Part shown: positions 1-6,672 of the stretch, piece by piece
Layout: each line of letters begins with the position of its first letter
How positions within the stretch are numbered: position 1 is the stretch's first letter
DNA from: an uncultured Gammaproteobacteria bacterium
GTDB lineage: Bacteria; Pseudomonadota; Gammaproteobacteria; Pseudomonadales; Porticoccaceae
Assembly (NCBI GenBank): GCA_913058345.1
Contig: CAJXQR010000015.1
Coordinates: 1-49,818 of the forward strand
DNA: 49,818 bases
Direction: 5' to 3'
Position numbers and translations under genes: made by a program
Notes under the pieces: model-generated
Databases searched by the model: none
What the model was told of the DNA's origin: nothing
Seen by the model: only the letters and a program-made list of their open reading frames with translations

Positions 1-92
1 GCATCAAATTCGTTCCGGCCCGATGGGCCTCCACCGGACGGCTTTTTCTCCGCTTCGCTGCGTAAAAGCCGCCGTTTATGCAGGCGTTAGCG
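1..92 (+). other. attC recombination site, left-truncated by window edge
   Basis: The stretch just before the first cassette gene is an imperfect palindrome typical of the extrametrical stem of an attC: GGCTTTT near 40 pairs with AAAAGCC near 64 around a CTCCGCTTCGCTGCG loop. It ends in CAGGCGTTAGCG, whose GTTAGCG (86-92) sits where the R' box (GTTRRRY) belongs and departs from consensus at the last bases. The R'' box is at or beyond the window edge. It would be the attC of the preceding cassette, outside the window. Confidence 0.7.
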
Positions 93-105
93 GTCAAAGG
101 TAGTT

Positions 106-909
106 ATGAGTAAAGATTCAGATTGGTATATCTTTCAGGAAGACATAAAAGATCACTTTGATTCGCTAGGAGCTGATGCAGAGACTAACGTCCGAGTTCA
201 AGGTGTACGAACTTGCCATGACGTTGATGTATTCGTCAAAACCAAATTTTTGGGTGAAAACATTACTTGGATTGTTGAGGCGAAACATTGGAAGAGTAAA
301 GTGACCAAGGCTCAAGTGTTAGCACTTAGGTCGATTGTAGACGACATAGGTGCAGATCGCGGATTTATTATATCTATAGCAGGGTTTCAAAGCGGTGCAT
401 TTGAAGCGGCTGAAAGCACCAATGTAAAACTTAAGACCTTCGATGAACTGAAGTCTGACACTAAGGGCCTCATTGAGGCTGAGATTTTAAAAACCTACTA
501 TAAACGCCTTGTACTTTTGGAAGATAGGTATTGGTCTCACTCTAAAAGGGTGAGACTTGAATATGGTCTTCGTCACGATGTAATAGACTATTCAATGCAA
601 TTTACAGGGCAACAATTACTAACAACAGCGCGAACAGCAATAATGGCTGCTGAGGAGCGAAACTACCCAATCGACTTGGAATCCTTTCTAAAGGAGCAAC
701 AGGGCGAAAAAATTGCACATAACTTTCAACAGCTTTCCATGTGGTTGAATCTCAACTTAAATCATTTTGAAGAGAAGCTACTTAATGCTGAGTGGGAAAT
801 GTACAAAAATGGTGATTATAGCCCTGATACAAGTAGAACTAGAGATAATGAAACAACCACCACTGAAATGATGGCTAAAGCAATCTACAACGCAGGAAAA
901 GACCGCTAA
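106..909 (+). CDS. Restriction endonuclease-like (Mrr/PD-(D/E)XK) cassette protein
   Basis: This 267-residue protein has an N-terminal nuclease-like core: HDVDVF with Asp41, then WIVEAKHW with Glu58 and Lys60, which matches the D...(E)xK active site of PD-(D/E)XK folds. The segment after it (VTKAQVLALRSIVDDIGADRG) resembles the helix that follows the catalytic strand in Mrr-type type IV restriction enzymes. Residues 120-267 are charged and helical with no motif I recognise. The gene is a complete integron cassette: it lies between attC core sites at 86-92 and 975-981, and its stop codon overlaps the R'' box of its own attC. A weak AAAGG ribosome site precedes ATG 106. A role in cutting modified or foreign DNA is inferred from the fold only. 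Confidence 0.75.
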   Translation: MSKDSDWYIFQEDIKDHFDSLGADAETNVRVQGVRTCHDVDVFVKTKFLGENITWIVEAKHWKSKVTKAQVLALRSIVDDIGADRGFIISIAGFQSGAFEAAESTNVKLKTFDELKSDTKGLIEAEILKTYYKRLVLLEDRYWSHSKRVRLEYGLRHDVIDYSMQFTGQQLLTTARTAIMAAEERNYPIDLESFLKEQQGEKIAHNFQQLSMWLNLNLNHFEEKLLNAEWEMYKNGDYSPDTSRTRDNETTTTEMMAKAIYNAGKDR

Positions 910-981
910 CAAGGCCAGCCAGAGGGACCAAAAAACCGCCGCTTCGCTCTGGTTTTTCGGCCCCTGCTGGCGGCGTTATGC
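904..981 (+). other. attC site of the Mrr-like cassette
   Basis: R'' CGCTAAC (904-910) and R' GTTATGC (975-981) flank L'' AAGGCCAGCC and L' GCTGGCGGC, joined by an imperfect palindrome with a GCTTCGC apex. It is 78 bp long and close in sequence to the attC at 1745-1822 (same length, same L boxes). Such homogeneity between neighbouring attC sites is typical of chromosomal integrons. Confidence 0.88.
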
Positions 982-1097
982 ATATTGTTAAAACTTAGGA
1001 AGTTGTGTAAAAACATATTGGGATCGGGGATTTCTAAAGGCAATAATTCTTGGTTTCGGTATAACTTAGAAAACTATCGTAGATTAAGGAGATTTTT

Positions 1098-1739
1098 ATG
1101 AGTTGTCCAAATTGTGGTGCGCCGGGTGGAGGCCCAGCAGGGTGCGGTTCCTGTGGTCTAGGAAAAGACCCTAACGTTGGTGGAGCATTTAATGCCGGTC
1201 AGGACGAGCTTAGGCGGCAGCAGAACAGTAAAAATGATAATGGATGTTTTCCAGGTGATTCATTAATTCTGACTCCAGCTGGCTATAAAGCGCTTAGTTC
1301 ACTTAAAAAGGGTGATGTTGTATCCAGCATGGATTCTAATGGAAATATAGTACCTGTAAATATCAAGCGCTTTGATTCACATAGGCCGCATCATCTTGTT
1401 AGCGTGAAATCGAATGTTCATGGCCTTTCGTTTAGAGCTACCAAATTACATCCAGTGCAAACAACACGCGGCTGGGTGCCTGTAAAAGATTTAAAGGTCG
1501 GTGACGAGCTAGTCTATGTAACAGATAGCGGTCAACAAGAAACTCATACCGTCGAAAATGTTTGTTTTACTGACGAATTTGTGCCGGTATATAACCTCAC
1601 TGTTGATGGTGACCATACTTTTATAGTTAAGGGGTGCGTGGCACATAGTTTTGTATCATTCCGAGCGTTTCGGTGCATGCTGAGTAAGCTTTTAAATGTT
1701 GCGAGCTACCCGCTTCGACTTAGTGCCTCACCTGTATGA
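1098..1739 (+). CDS. Zinc-ribbon plus Hint (intein-like) domain cassette protein
   Basis: A 213-residue protein with three parts. Residues 1-49 are Gly-rich with Cys3, Cys6, Cys16 and Cys19 in two CxxC pairs, a probable zinc ribbon. Residues 50-183 are a complete Hint domain: block A begins CFPGDSLILTP with nucleophile Cys50; block B is ATKLHPVQTTRGWVPVKDLK with Thr115 and His118 (TxxH); the last block is VPVYNLTVDGDHTFIVKG ending VAHSF. The penultimate His183 is kept, but the Asn of true inteins is Ser184. Residues 184-213 are a basic, hydrophobic tail. The chemistry expected is N-S acyl shift at Cys50 with release or transfer of the N-terminal piece, rather than full splicing. A strong AAGGAGA site precedes ATG 1098. 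A weak promoter-like pair (TTGGGA 1018, 18 bp, AATAAT 1042) lies in the 116-bp leader. Function unknown. Confidence 0.8.
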   Translation: MSCPNCGAPGGGPAGCGSCGLGKDPNVGGAFNAGQDELRRQQNSKNDNGCFPGDSLILTPAGYKALSSLKKGDVVSSMDSNGNIVPVNIKRFDSHRPHHLVSVKSNVHGLSFRATKLHPVQTTRGWVPVKDLKVGDELVYVTDSGQQETHTVENVCFTDEFVPVYNLTVDGDHTFIVKGCVAHSFVSFRAFRCMLSKLLNVASYPLRLSASPV

Positions 1740-1744
1740 GGCTT

Positions 1745-1822
1745 GCATAACAAAGCCAGCCAGTGGGACTGCCAAACCGCCGCTTTGCTCTGGTTTATCA
1801 GCCCCTGCTGGCGGCGTTATGT
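1745..1822 (+). other. attC site of the Hint cassette
   Basis: R'' GCATAAC (1745-1751) and R' GTTATGT (1816-1822) enclose a 78-bp imperfect palindrome with L'' AAAGCCAGCC and L' GCTGGCGGC. It is a near copy of the attC at 904-981. The cassette gene stops six bases before it. Confidence 0.88.
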
Positions 1823-1849
1823 GCCAGTTAAAGTCAGAGGCCACGGATA

Positions 1850-2341
1850 ATGTCAGGTGAAAAATTAAACGACCATATATCTGCTTACAAAGAAGCTTTC
1901 GCTAGTGGAGAAATCCAGAAAACTTACCAAAGCTTGGTCGGTATTGTTCAAATCCTTCGGACTGAATTCTCAAAAAAATACAAAGGGGAGTTCTCTGTAG
2001 CAAACGTAATGCATGGCTACATAGACTTCACATACTTTTATCTACAAAATGAATATTTAAAGCGGAACAAACTCAAGCTTGCTATTGTGCTTAACCACCA
2101 GAAAGCACACTTCGAACTGTGGCTGCTCGGACAAACGAAAGATGTACAAATTCGCTATTGGGAAAAGCTGAAAGGCGTTGCGTGGGTAAACCCTGAAGCA
2201 ATGCCAGAGTATTCTATTTTCGAAGTTGCGCTTCTGGCTAATCCAAATTTCGACAATATTACAGCCCTGTCTGAATCTATTCACAGCGAATTCAGGGGGT
2301 TATCACAGGAAATATTCGACACGCTGGAGGCAAACGAGTAG
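1850..2341 (+). CDS. DUF7000-like hypothetical cassette protein
   Basis: A 163-residue soluble protein with no signal peptide or membrane segment. The pattern 'DHISAYKEAFASGEIQKTYQ', then HGYIDFTYFYL, then LKLAIVLNHQKAHFELWLLG followed by VQIRYWEKLKG, resembles small proteins grouped as DUF7000. I recognise the resemblance from memory and assign no biochemical role. The gene is the third complete cassette: it starts 28 bases after the preceding attC core and stops four bases before its own R'' box. It is AT-rich compared with the core genes to the right. No good ribosome site is visible beyond GGATA before ATG 1850. Confidence 0.6.
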   Translation: MSGEKLNDHISAYKEAFASGEIQKTYQSLVGIVQILRTEFSKKYKGEFSVANVMHGYIDFTYFYLQNEYLKRNKLKLAIVLNHQKAHFELWLLGQTKDVQIRYWEKLKGVAWVNPEAMPEYSIFEVALLANPNFDNITALSESIHSEFRGLSQEIFDTLEANE

Positions 2342-2345
2342 TGGC

Positions 2346-2425
2346 ACATAACTAGGCCAATCACGGCGACGCCTTTTTCGTTGCGGCTTAGCCTTCACTA
2401 CAAAGCCGCGCGTGTTGGCGGCGTT
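2346..2425 (+). other. attC site interrupted by an insertion sequence
   Basis: R'' ACATAAC (2346-2352), L'' TAGGCCAA and L' TTGGCGGC with a palindromic middle (AAGCCGC opposite GCGGCTT) show an attC. It stops after the first three bases, GTT (2423-2425), of the R' box. The rest of a perfect R' box, GTTATGC, is found at 4186-4192 on the other side of the insertion sequence. Confidence 0.8.
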
Positions 2426-4185
2426 GAGGCTGTAGAAAAACCCGGTCAAACCCTGTTTTTACCGAGATTAATGCATCTCAATCTTTTAAAATAAAGCCAT
2501 TAGCCCTTTAGTTGATTTTGTTATGGCTCGCTATAAGAACTACAACCTTGACCAAACAAAATTCATTCCCATTGTTTTTTCTGATCAAATCATTCCGGGT
2601 ACCTTTGAGCATACCCTGAGCTTTTTAATTGACGAACATCTCGACATGTCGGTGTTTGATGCGCGTTATAAAAACGATGACGTTGGCAGCCCTGCCTATG
2701 ATCCATCCCTGTTGCTAAAAATTATTCTCGCCGCTTATGCACGCGGCCATACCTCTAGCCGACAAATCGAAAGGCTGTGCCGGGAAAATATTATTTTCAT
2801 GGCGCTGTCTGCCGATAGCCAGCCCCATTTCACCACTATCGCAAGCTTTATCACCCAAATGGACGATGTCATTCAGCCCCTATTTACGGAAGTGCTGCTG
2901 GTCTGTAGTCATCAGGGTTTAATTGGTGGTGAAATGTTCGCTATTGACGGCTGCAAGATGCCTTCCAATGCTTCAAAAGACCATTCGGGTACTCACGCCG
3001 AATTTGCAAAGAAACAAAAAAAGATCAATCGCGCCGTGCGGCGCCTACTCGCCAAACACCGGGAAGAGGATGCCTCAGGGCAAGACAACAATCCTACCCG
3101 CCGTGGGGCAGAAGAAAAGAACATCGATAGCCTCAGACGGGCCTCTCGAAAAATAAAAAAGTTCTGCGCGGTCAATGAAGACCGCAAGGGCCTCAAAGGC
3201 AAGGTGGTTAAAAGCAATATCACCGATAATGACAGCGCTAAAATGCTCACCTCACACGGCGTGATACAAGGCTATAACGGTGTTGCAGCGGTTGATGACA
3301 AGCACCAGATCATCGTCGGTGCGCAAGCGTTCGGCCAGGGACCAGAAAACAACCTGCTCAAACCCATGATATAGACCGTCGCCAACAACCTGGGTGAGGC
3401 CTATGTAAAAGAAAGTAAAGTCACCGCAGATTCCGGCTTTCACTGTGGCGATAGTGTTGACTATTGTTTTGATCAAAACCTCGATGCTTATATCGCTGAT
3501 GGTAACTTCAGAAAGCGGGATCCCCGGTTTATTGATCGTGATCGCTATCAACCCAAAGCCAGAAAGGCGCGCTGGTTTAAAGCCGAAGACTTTAGCTATG
3601 ACCCCGATAGTGAAACCTGTCGATGCCCAGCGGGCAACGCCATGTGGTCAGGTGGCACCCGTGTTATTGACGGCAATCGCTATCGCAACTTCACGGGCTA
3701 TCTCGAGAAATGTCGCGATTGCCCTCTACTAGAAAAATGTATGCGTAAGCCGATAAAAGAGCAGGGGCGACAAGTCTCGATCAAATTAACGACAAACAAA
3801 AAGTCTGGCTTAACGACTATCGATAAAATGAAGGAAAGGACCGATAGTGATGAGGGTCGGCATTGTTATAGCCGACGCCTGGGTACAGTAGAACCCGTAT
3901 TTGGTAATATCAATACGACAAAGCGGCTCAACAGATTCAGTTTGCGCGGTAAAATCAAGGTAAATGCCCAATGGCTGATGTATTGTATGGTGCATAATAT
4001 CGAGAAGATACAACGATACGGCCAGATGGCCTGATAGTGGGTCAAGTACGCAAATACAAGGTGATATACGCCTTGTTAAAATACAGAGCTGTTATTGATA
4101 CCCTCAAAAACAAGGAGTGAAACAAAGGCTATGTATTTTGACCTTGCCCTTCCTGATATTGGTGTTTGGATTAATCTACAGCCTC
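2426..4185 (+). mobile_element. IS1182-like insertion sequence inside an attC core box
   Basis: The element is 1760 bp, within the IS1182 size range. It is bounded by perfect 11-bp inverted repeats, GAGGCTGTAGA (2426-2436) and TCTACAGCCTC (4175-4185). Both ends are flanked by GTT (2423-2425 and 4186-4188), consistent with a 3-bp target duplication or with insertion between two recombined core sites. It contains one transposase gene, broken by an amber codon. The 4035-4174 stretch downstream of the transposase is non-coding and carries a short palindrome, CAAGG/CCTTG, near 4060-4077. Confidence 0.8.
2523..4034 (+). pseudogene. IS1182-family DDE transposase with in-frame amber stop
   Basis: The reading frame is continuous for 503 codons apart from one TAG at 3372-3374 (codon 284). 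It starts MARYKNYNLDQTKF, followed by the DUF772-type region YDPSLLLKIILAAYARGHTSS and a first catalytic Asp142 in FAIDGCKM. After the TAG come Asp303 in VTADSGFHCG and Glu457 in LGTVEPVFGN, so the stop separates the first DDE residue from the other two. Cys-rich CRDCPLLEKCM near codon 400 is usual in this family. One base change from CAG or GAG would explain the TAG. Unless amber codons are read through, the element cannot move by itself. Confidence 0.85.
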
Positions 4186-4215
4186 GTTATGCTCTAAAAG
4201 TACATCGAGGATAGT

Positions 4216-4614
4216 ATGATAAAAGGAAGTTGTCTCTGCGGAGAAGTTAAGTATGAGTTCAATGGTTCAATCAGTGAAGTAGCTGTTTGTCATTGCAACC
4301 AATGTAAAAGAGCTCAGGGAACGCCATTTGTCACCAACGCTCCGATTGAATTAGCAAAATGTAAATTTACAAATGATTCTGGTTCAATAAAAACATACTT
4401 TTCAAGTCCTAATAAAAAGCGTGTATTTTGTGGTAACTGTGGCACACCTTTGTATAGTCAAAGAACTGACATGCCAGAAATAGCAAGATTGAGGCTTGGC
4501 ACAGTAACTGAAGGTCATATTCCTGAACCAAACTATGAAATATACTGTGAATCAAAATCAGATTGGTTTAGTGCAAATACTGACAGACCTAAATATGAAC
4601 AAAATAAAGCATAA
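4216..4614 (+). CDS. GFA/CENP-V family zinc-binding protein
   Basis: A 132-residue protein with the zinc pattern of the GFA (glutathione-dependent formaldehyde-activating enzyme) family: Cys6-x-Cys8 in GSCLCGEV, Cys25-x-Cys27-x2-Cys30 in VCHCNQCKRAQG, and Cys72-x2-Cys75 in VFCGNCGTPLY. Despite the family name, most members have no shown activity, so only a small zinc protein can be claimed. It is a cassette gene: an R' core (4186-4192, right half of the split attC) precedes it and its stop codon lies in the R'' box of the next attC. GAGGATA precedes ATG 4216. Confidence 0.88.
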   Translation: MIKGSCLCGEVKYEFNGSISEVAVCHCNQCKRAQGTPFVTNAPIELAKCKFTNDSGSIKTYFSSPNKKRVFCGNCGTPLYSQRTDMPEIARLRLGTVTEGHIPEPNYEIYCESKSDWFSANTDRPKYEQNKA

Positions 4615-4713
4615 CCAGTGCGTCTTGCAGGACTTGGGTAAACTGTCACCTTTTTCGCGCTGCGCGGCAAAAAAGCCGTCAGTTCACCCAAGCCGCAAAC
4701 GCAGGCGTTAGGC
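4609..4713 (+). other. attC site of the GFA cassette
   Basis: R'' GCATAAC (4609-4615) and R' GTTAGGC (4707-4713, perfect consensus) enclose a 105-bp imperfect palindrome: CTTGGGT...ACCCAAG outside and GGCTTTTTTGCCGC opposite TTTTTCGCGC inside. It is longer and different in sequence from the two 78-bp sites upstream, so this cassette probably has another origin. Confidence 0.88.
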
Positions 4714-4735
4714 AATTCTGAATCATCGAGGAAAT

Positions 4736-5540
4736 ATGCAAAATCTATATACAAACAGAAATTCCAAGAAAGATTTTGTTCAAAATGGCTTATATGAAAG
4801 CGCTAACGAAGGCATGGATATTTTTATCGCATCAGCCTTCTTTACTGAATTTGATGTCATTAACATGCTATTAGAAAAAAATTGCCATGTTCGAATTGTT
4901 GTTCGATTAGGATTTCCTACGTCTCCATCGGCACTTAAAAATCTCTTAAACAACAACAGTATTGAGGCCAGATTCTATACCAGTCATTCATTTCACCCAA
5001 AGATGTACATTTTTGGTGATAAATCAGTATTGATTGGATCTGCCAATCTCACAAGGTCTGCAATATTAACTAATCAAGAGGTTATGGTTGGTTTGCCATC
5101 GGATGACTCAAGGTTTGATGAGTTGACACATTTATTTTCAGAGTACTGGGATGAAGCGGAAGTTTTAAATTAAGGATGCTGTTTCTTCTTATAAATCCAT
5201 ATATGAAAAGTTCAAAAAAGCATCTCAATTGGTTAGTGAATTGGATAGTGAAGTTATAAACACTTTGGGCGACAAGACGTTCTCTAATATCAATAGAGGA
5301 AAGAAAAAAACGACAAAAAAATCCATATTCCTAGATACATATAGAAAGTCTTACCAGGAATCAGTATCAGCCTTTAAAAAGATTGAGTCGGTATACTCCC
5401 TCAGATATCGTAAGGTGAGCGAAGATGATATTCAGAATAATAGGGGACGTAGCACAATTAATCCCCGCTCTAAGTTACTCTATAAGCTCTTTTTTCGATC
5501 AAGGATGATGCGATGCCAAGGCGAGCAAGGATCAGCTTAG
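4736..5540 (+). pseudogene. PLD-like (HKD) cassette protein, frameshifted and cut short
   Basis: The first frame (4736-5173, 145 codons) holds a phospholipase-D-like motif: His87 and Lys89 in FHPKMYIF and Gly101-Ser102-x-Asn104 in LIGSANLT, as in PLD-type nucleases and restriction-like proteins. It stops at TAA 5171. A second frame from 5169 reads on without a break (IKDAVSSYKSIYEKFKKASQ..., about 123 codons) to a TAG at 5538-5540. Deleting one A from the AAA at 5167-5169 joins the two frames smoothly, so a one-base insertion is the simplest explanation. The last codons run into the RAYT gene, and no attC follows, so the 3' end was probably replaced. Only one HKD motif is present. Confidence 0.75.
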
Positions 5541-6208
5541 CCGATATACCCCACCACATAGTCCAGCGCGGCAATAACCGTGATGCCTGTTTTTATAGCG
5601 ATCAGGATTATCTTTTTTATCTTGAATGCTTACAGGAGAACGCAGAGTTAACAGGGTGCTCTATTCATGCGTATGTCTTGATGACGAACCACGTTCACTT
5701 GTTGGTCACACCGCAAACGACTGATGGTATCGGTGTGATGATGCGTCGTTTAGGGCAGCGGTATGTGCAGTACATTAATCGAACCTATAAGCGCAGTGGT
5801 ACTTTGTGGGAGGGACGCTATAAGTCGTGTATTACTTCTGAAGAAACCTACGTTCTTGCCTGTTATCGGTATATTGAATTAAATCCAGTAGCGGCCGGAA
5901 TGGTTACGCATCCAGCCGACTATCCCTGGTCGAGTTATCGTGCCAATGCGCTAGGTGAGGTAAACAAAGTCGTCACGACAGCAGCGATGTATGAAGCGTT
6001 AGGGATCGATCGATTCGTACGTGTAAAGGCTTACCGTGGGATTTTTCGTCACCACCTAGATCCTGGTGTTGTTGACGAAATACAAACGGCCACTCAGGGT
6101 AACTATGCATTGGGCAGTGATCGATTTAAACAGCAAGTTGAGGCCGCACTGGGGCGTCGTGCCGTGCGTGGTGTAGCGGGGCGTCCGCGCAAGAAAAATG
6201 AAAGCTAG
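5513..6208 (+). CDS. REP-associated tyrosine transposase (RAYT, Y1_Tnp)
   Basis: A 231-residue Y1 transposase of the IS200-like/RAYT group. It starts MPRRARISLADIPHHIVQRG, a typical RAYT opening, has the HUH metal-binding pair His60-Val-His62 in MTNHVHLLVTP, and candidate catalytic Tyr84/Tyr87 in RYVQYINR followed by SGTLWEGRYKS. SYRANALG and the basic C-terminus (GRPRKKN) are also family features. RAYTs process REP hairpins as single-stranded DNA. I could not make out clear REP hairpins beside it. It sits exactly where the last cassette loses its 3' end and attC. Length is normal, so it may be intact. Confidence 0.88.
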   Translation: MPRRARISLADIPHHIVQRGNNRDACFYSDQDYLFYLECLQENAELTGCSIHAYVLMTNHVHLLVTPQTTDGIGVMMRRLGQRYVQYINRTYKRSGTLWEGRYKSCITSEETYVLACYRYIELNPVAAGMVTHPADYPWSSYRANALGEVNKVVTTAAMYEALGIDRFVRVKAYRGIFRHHLDPGVVDEIQTATQGNYALGSDRFKQQVEAALGRRAVRGVAGRPRKKNES

Positions 6209-6474
6209 ATAAAATTAGATCTGATAAGAATTAAATAAAATTAAGTGACCAACGCCAATGTCTCTGCAGTCAAAAGAGTATCGTTAAGGGGTTGCTACCC
6301 TTTAGTTTGATGAGTAGGGCTATGACGAAGATGTTCAATTTTTTTGTGGTATGCCCTACCACAGGGGGAACGAAGCACGGCGGATTAATATGGTGTTGAT
6401 GGCTGGGCTAAGAATGGATCAAATAAGTCGGATGGGTGTCGTGCTTTTGTGCAGTAAGTTTCAAAATGGGTGCA
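6209..6474. other. Intergenic stretch between RAYT and tRNA-Ser
   Basis: No convincing gene on either strand. It contains short palindromes: AAGGG(GTTGCTA)CCCTT near 6288-6303 and TGGTATGCCCTACCA near 6349-6363. Neither is followed by a clear T-run. There is no attC and no visible copy of the tRNA 3' end. Confidence 0.5.
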
Positions 6475-6523
6475 AAAACGAAAAATACAGCACCTGATAG
6501 GTGGGTTATTATTTATCAGGTGC
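6475..6523 (-). terminator. Rho-independent terminator of tRNA-Ser
   Basis: On the minus strand, 13 bases after the tRNA CCA end, a perfect 10-bp stem GCACCTGATA/TATCAGGTGC (6523-6514 with 6499-6490) and a 14-base loop are followed by TGTATTTTTCGTTTTT. This fits an intrinsic terminator for the single-gene tRNA transcript. Confidence 0.8.
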
Positions 6524-6536
6524 TTGTGGGGATAAA

Positions 6537-6624
6537 TGGCGGAGGGGCAGGGATTCGAACCCTGGGACGGTCTCCCGTCGCCGGTTTTCAAGACCGGTGC
6601 TTTCGGCCACTCAGCCACCCCTCC
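6537..6624 (-). tRNA. tRNA-Ser (anticodon TGA)
   Basis: The minus strand reads GGAGGGG...CCCCTCC as acceptor stem, G discriminator and encoded CCA (6539-6537). It has a D-arm with GGCTGAGTGGCC, anticodon stem CCGGT/ACCGG around CTTGAAA (anticodon TGA at 6590-6588), a class II long variable arm (GACGGGAGACCGTC), and the T-loop GGTTCGAATCC. Length is 88 nt. It decodes UCN serine codons. It stands alone, with its own promoter and terminator, and its 3' end faces the accessory region. Confidence 0.97.
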
Positions 6625-6636
6625 TTTTGAGGCGGG

Positions 6637-6664
6637 ATTATACCGCCTCAAAAACAGTAAACAA
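6637..6664 (-). promoter_or_regulatory. tRNA-Ser promoter
   Basis: The minus strand has TTGTTT (6664-6659), a 16-bp spacer and a perfect TATAAT (6642-6637), followed by the GC-rich discriminator CCCGCC. A GC-rich discriminator is the known mark of stringently controlled stable-RNA promoters. The start should fall a few bases before the tRNA at 6624. Confidence 0.75.
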
Positions 6665-6672
6665 GGAAAAGT

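Noticed and set aside
3445-3732. Other-frame open reading frames inside the insertion sequence
   Set aside because: They are shadows of the transposase frame, which is continuous through the amber codon.
1-6208. Integron integrase or phage-type tyrosine recombinase in the accessory region
   Set aside because: No open frame here has the R...HxxR...Y pattern; only the IS transposase and the Y1 RAYT are present.
6627-6653. Palindrome GAGGCGG/CCGCCTC considered as the rne or tRNA terminator
   Set aside because: Neither strand has a T-run after the stem, and its loop holds the perfect tRNA -10 box.
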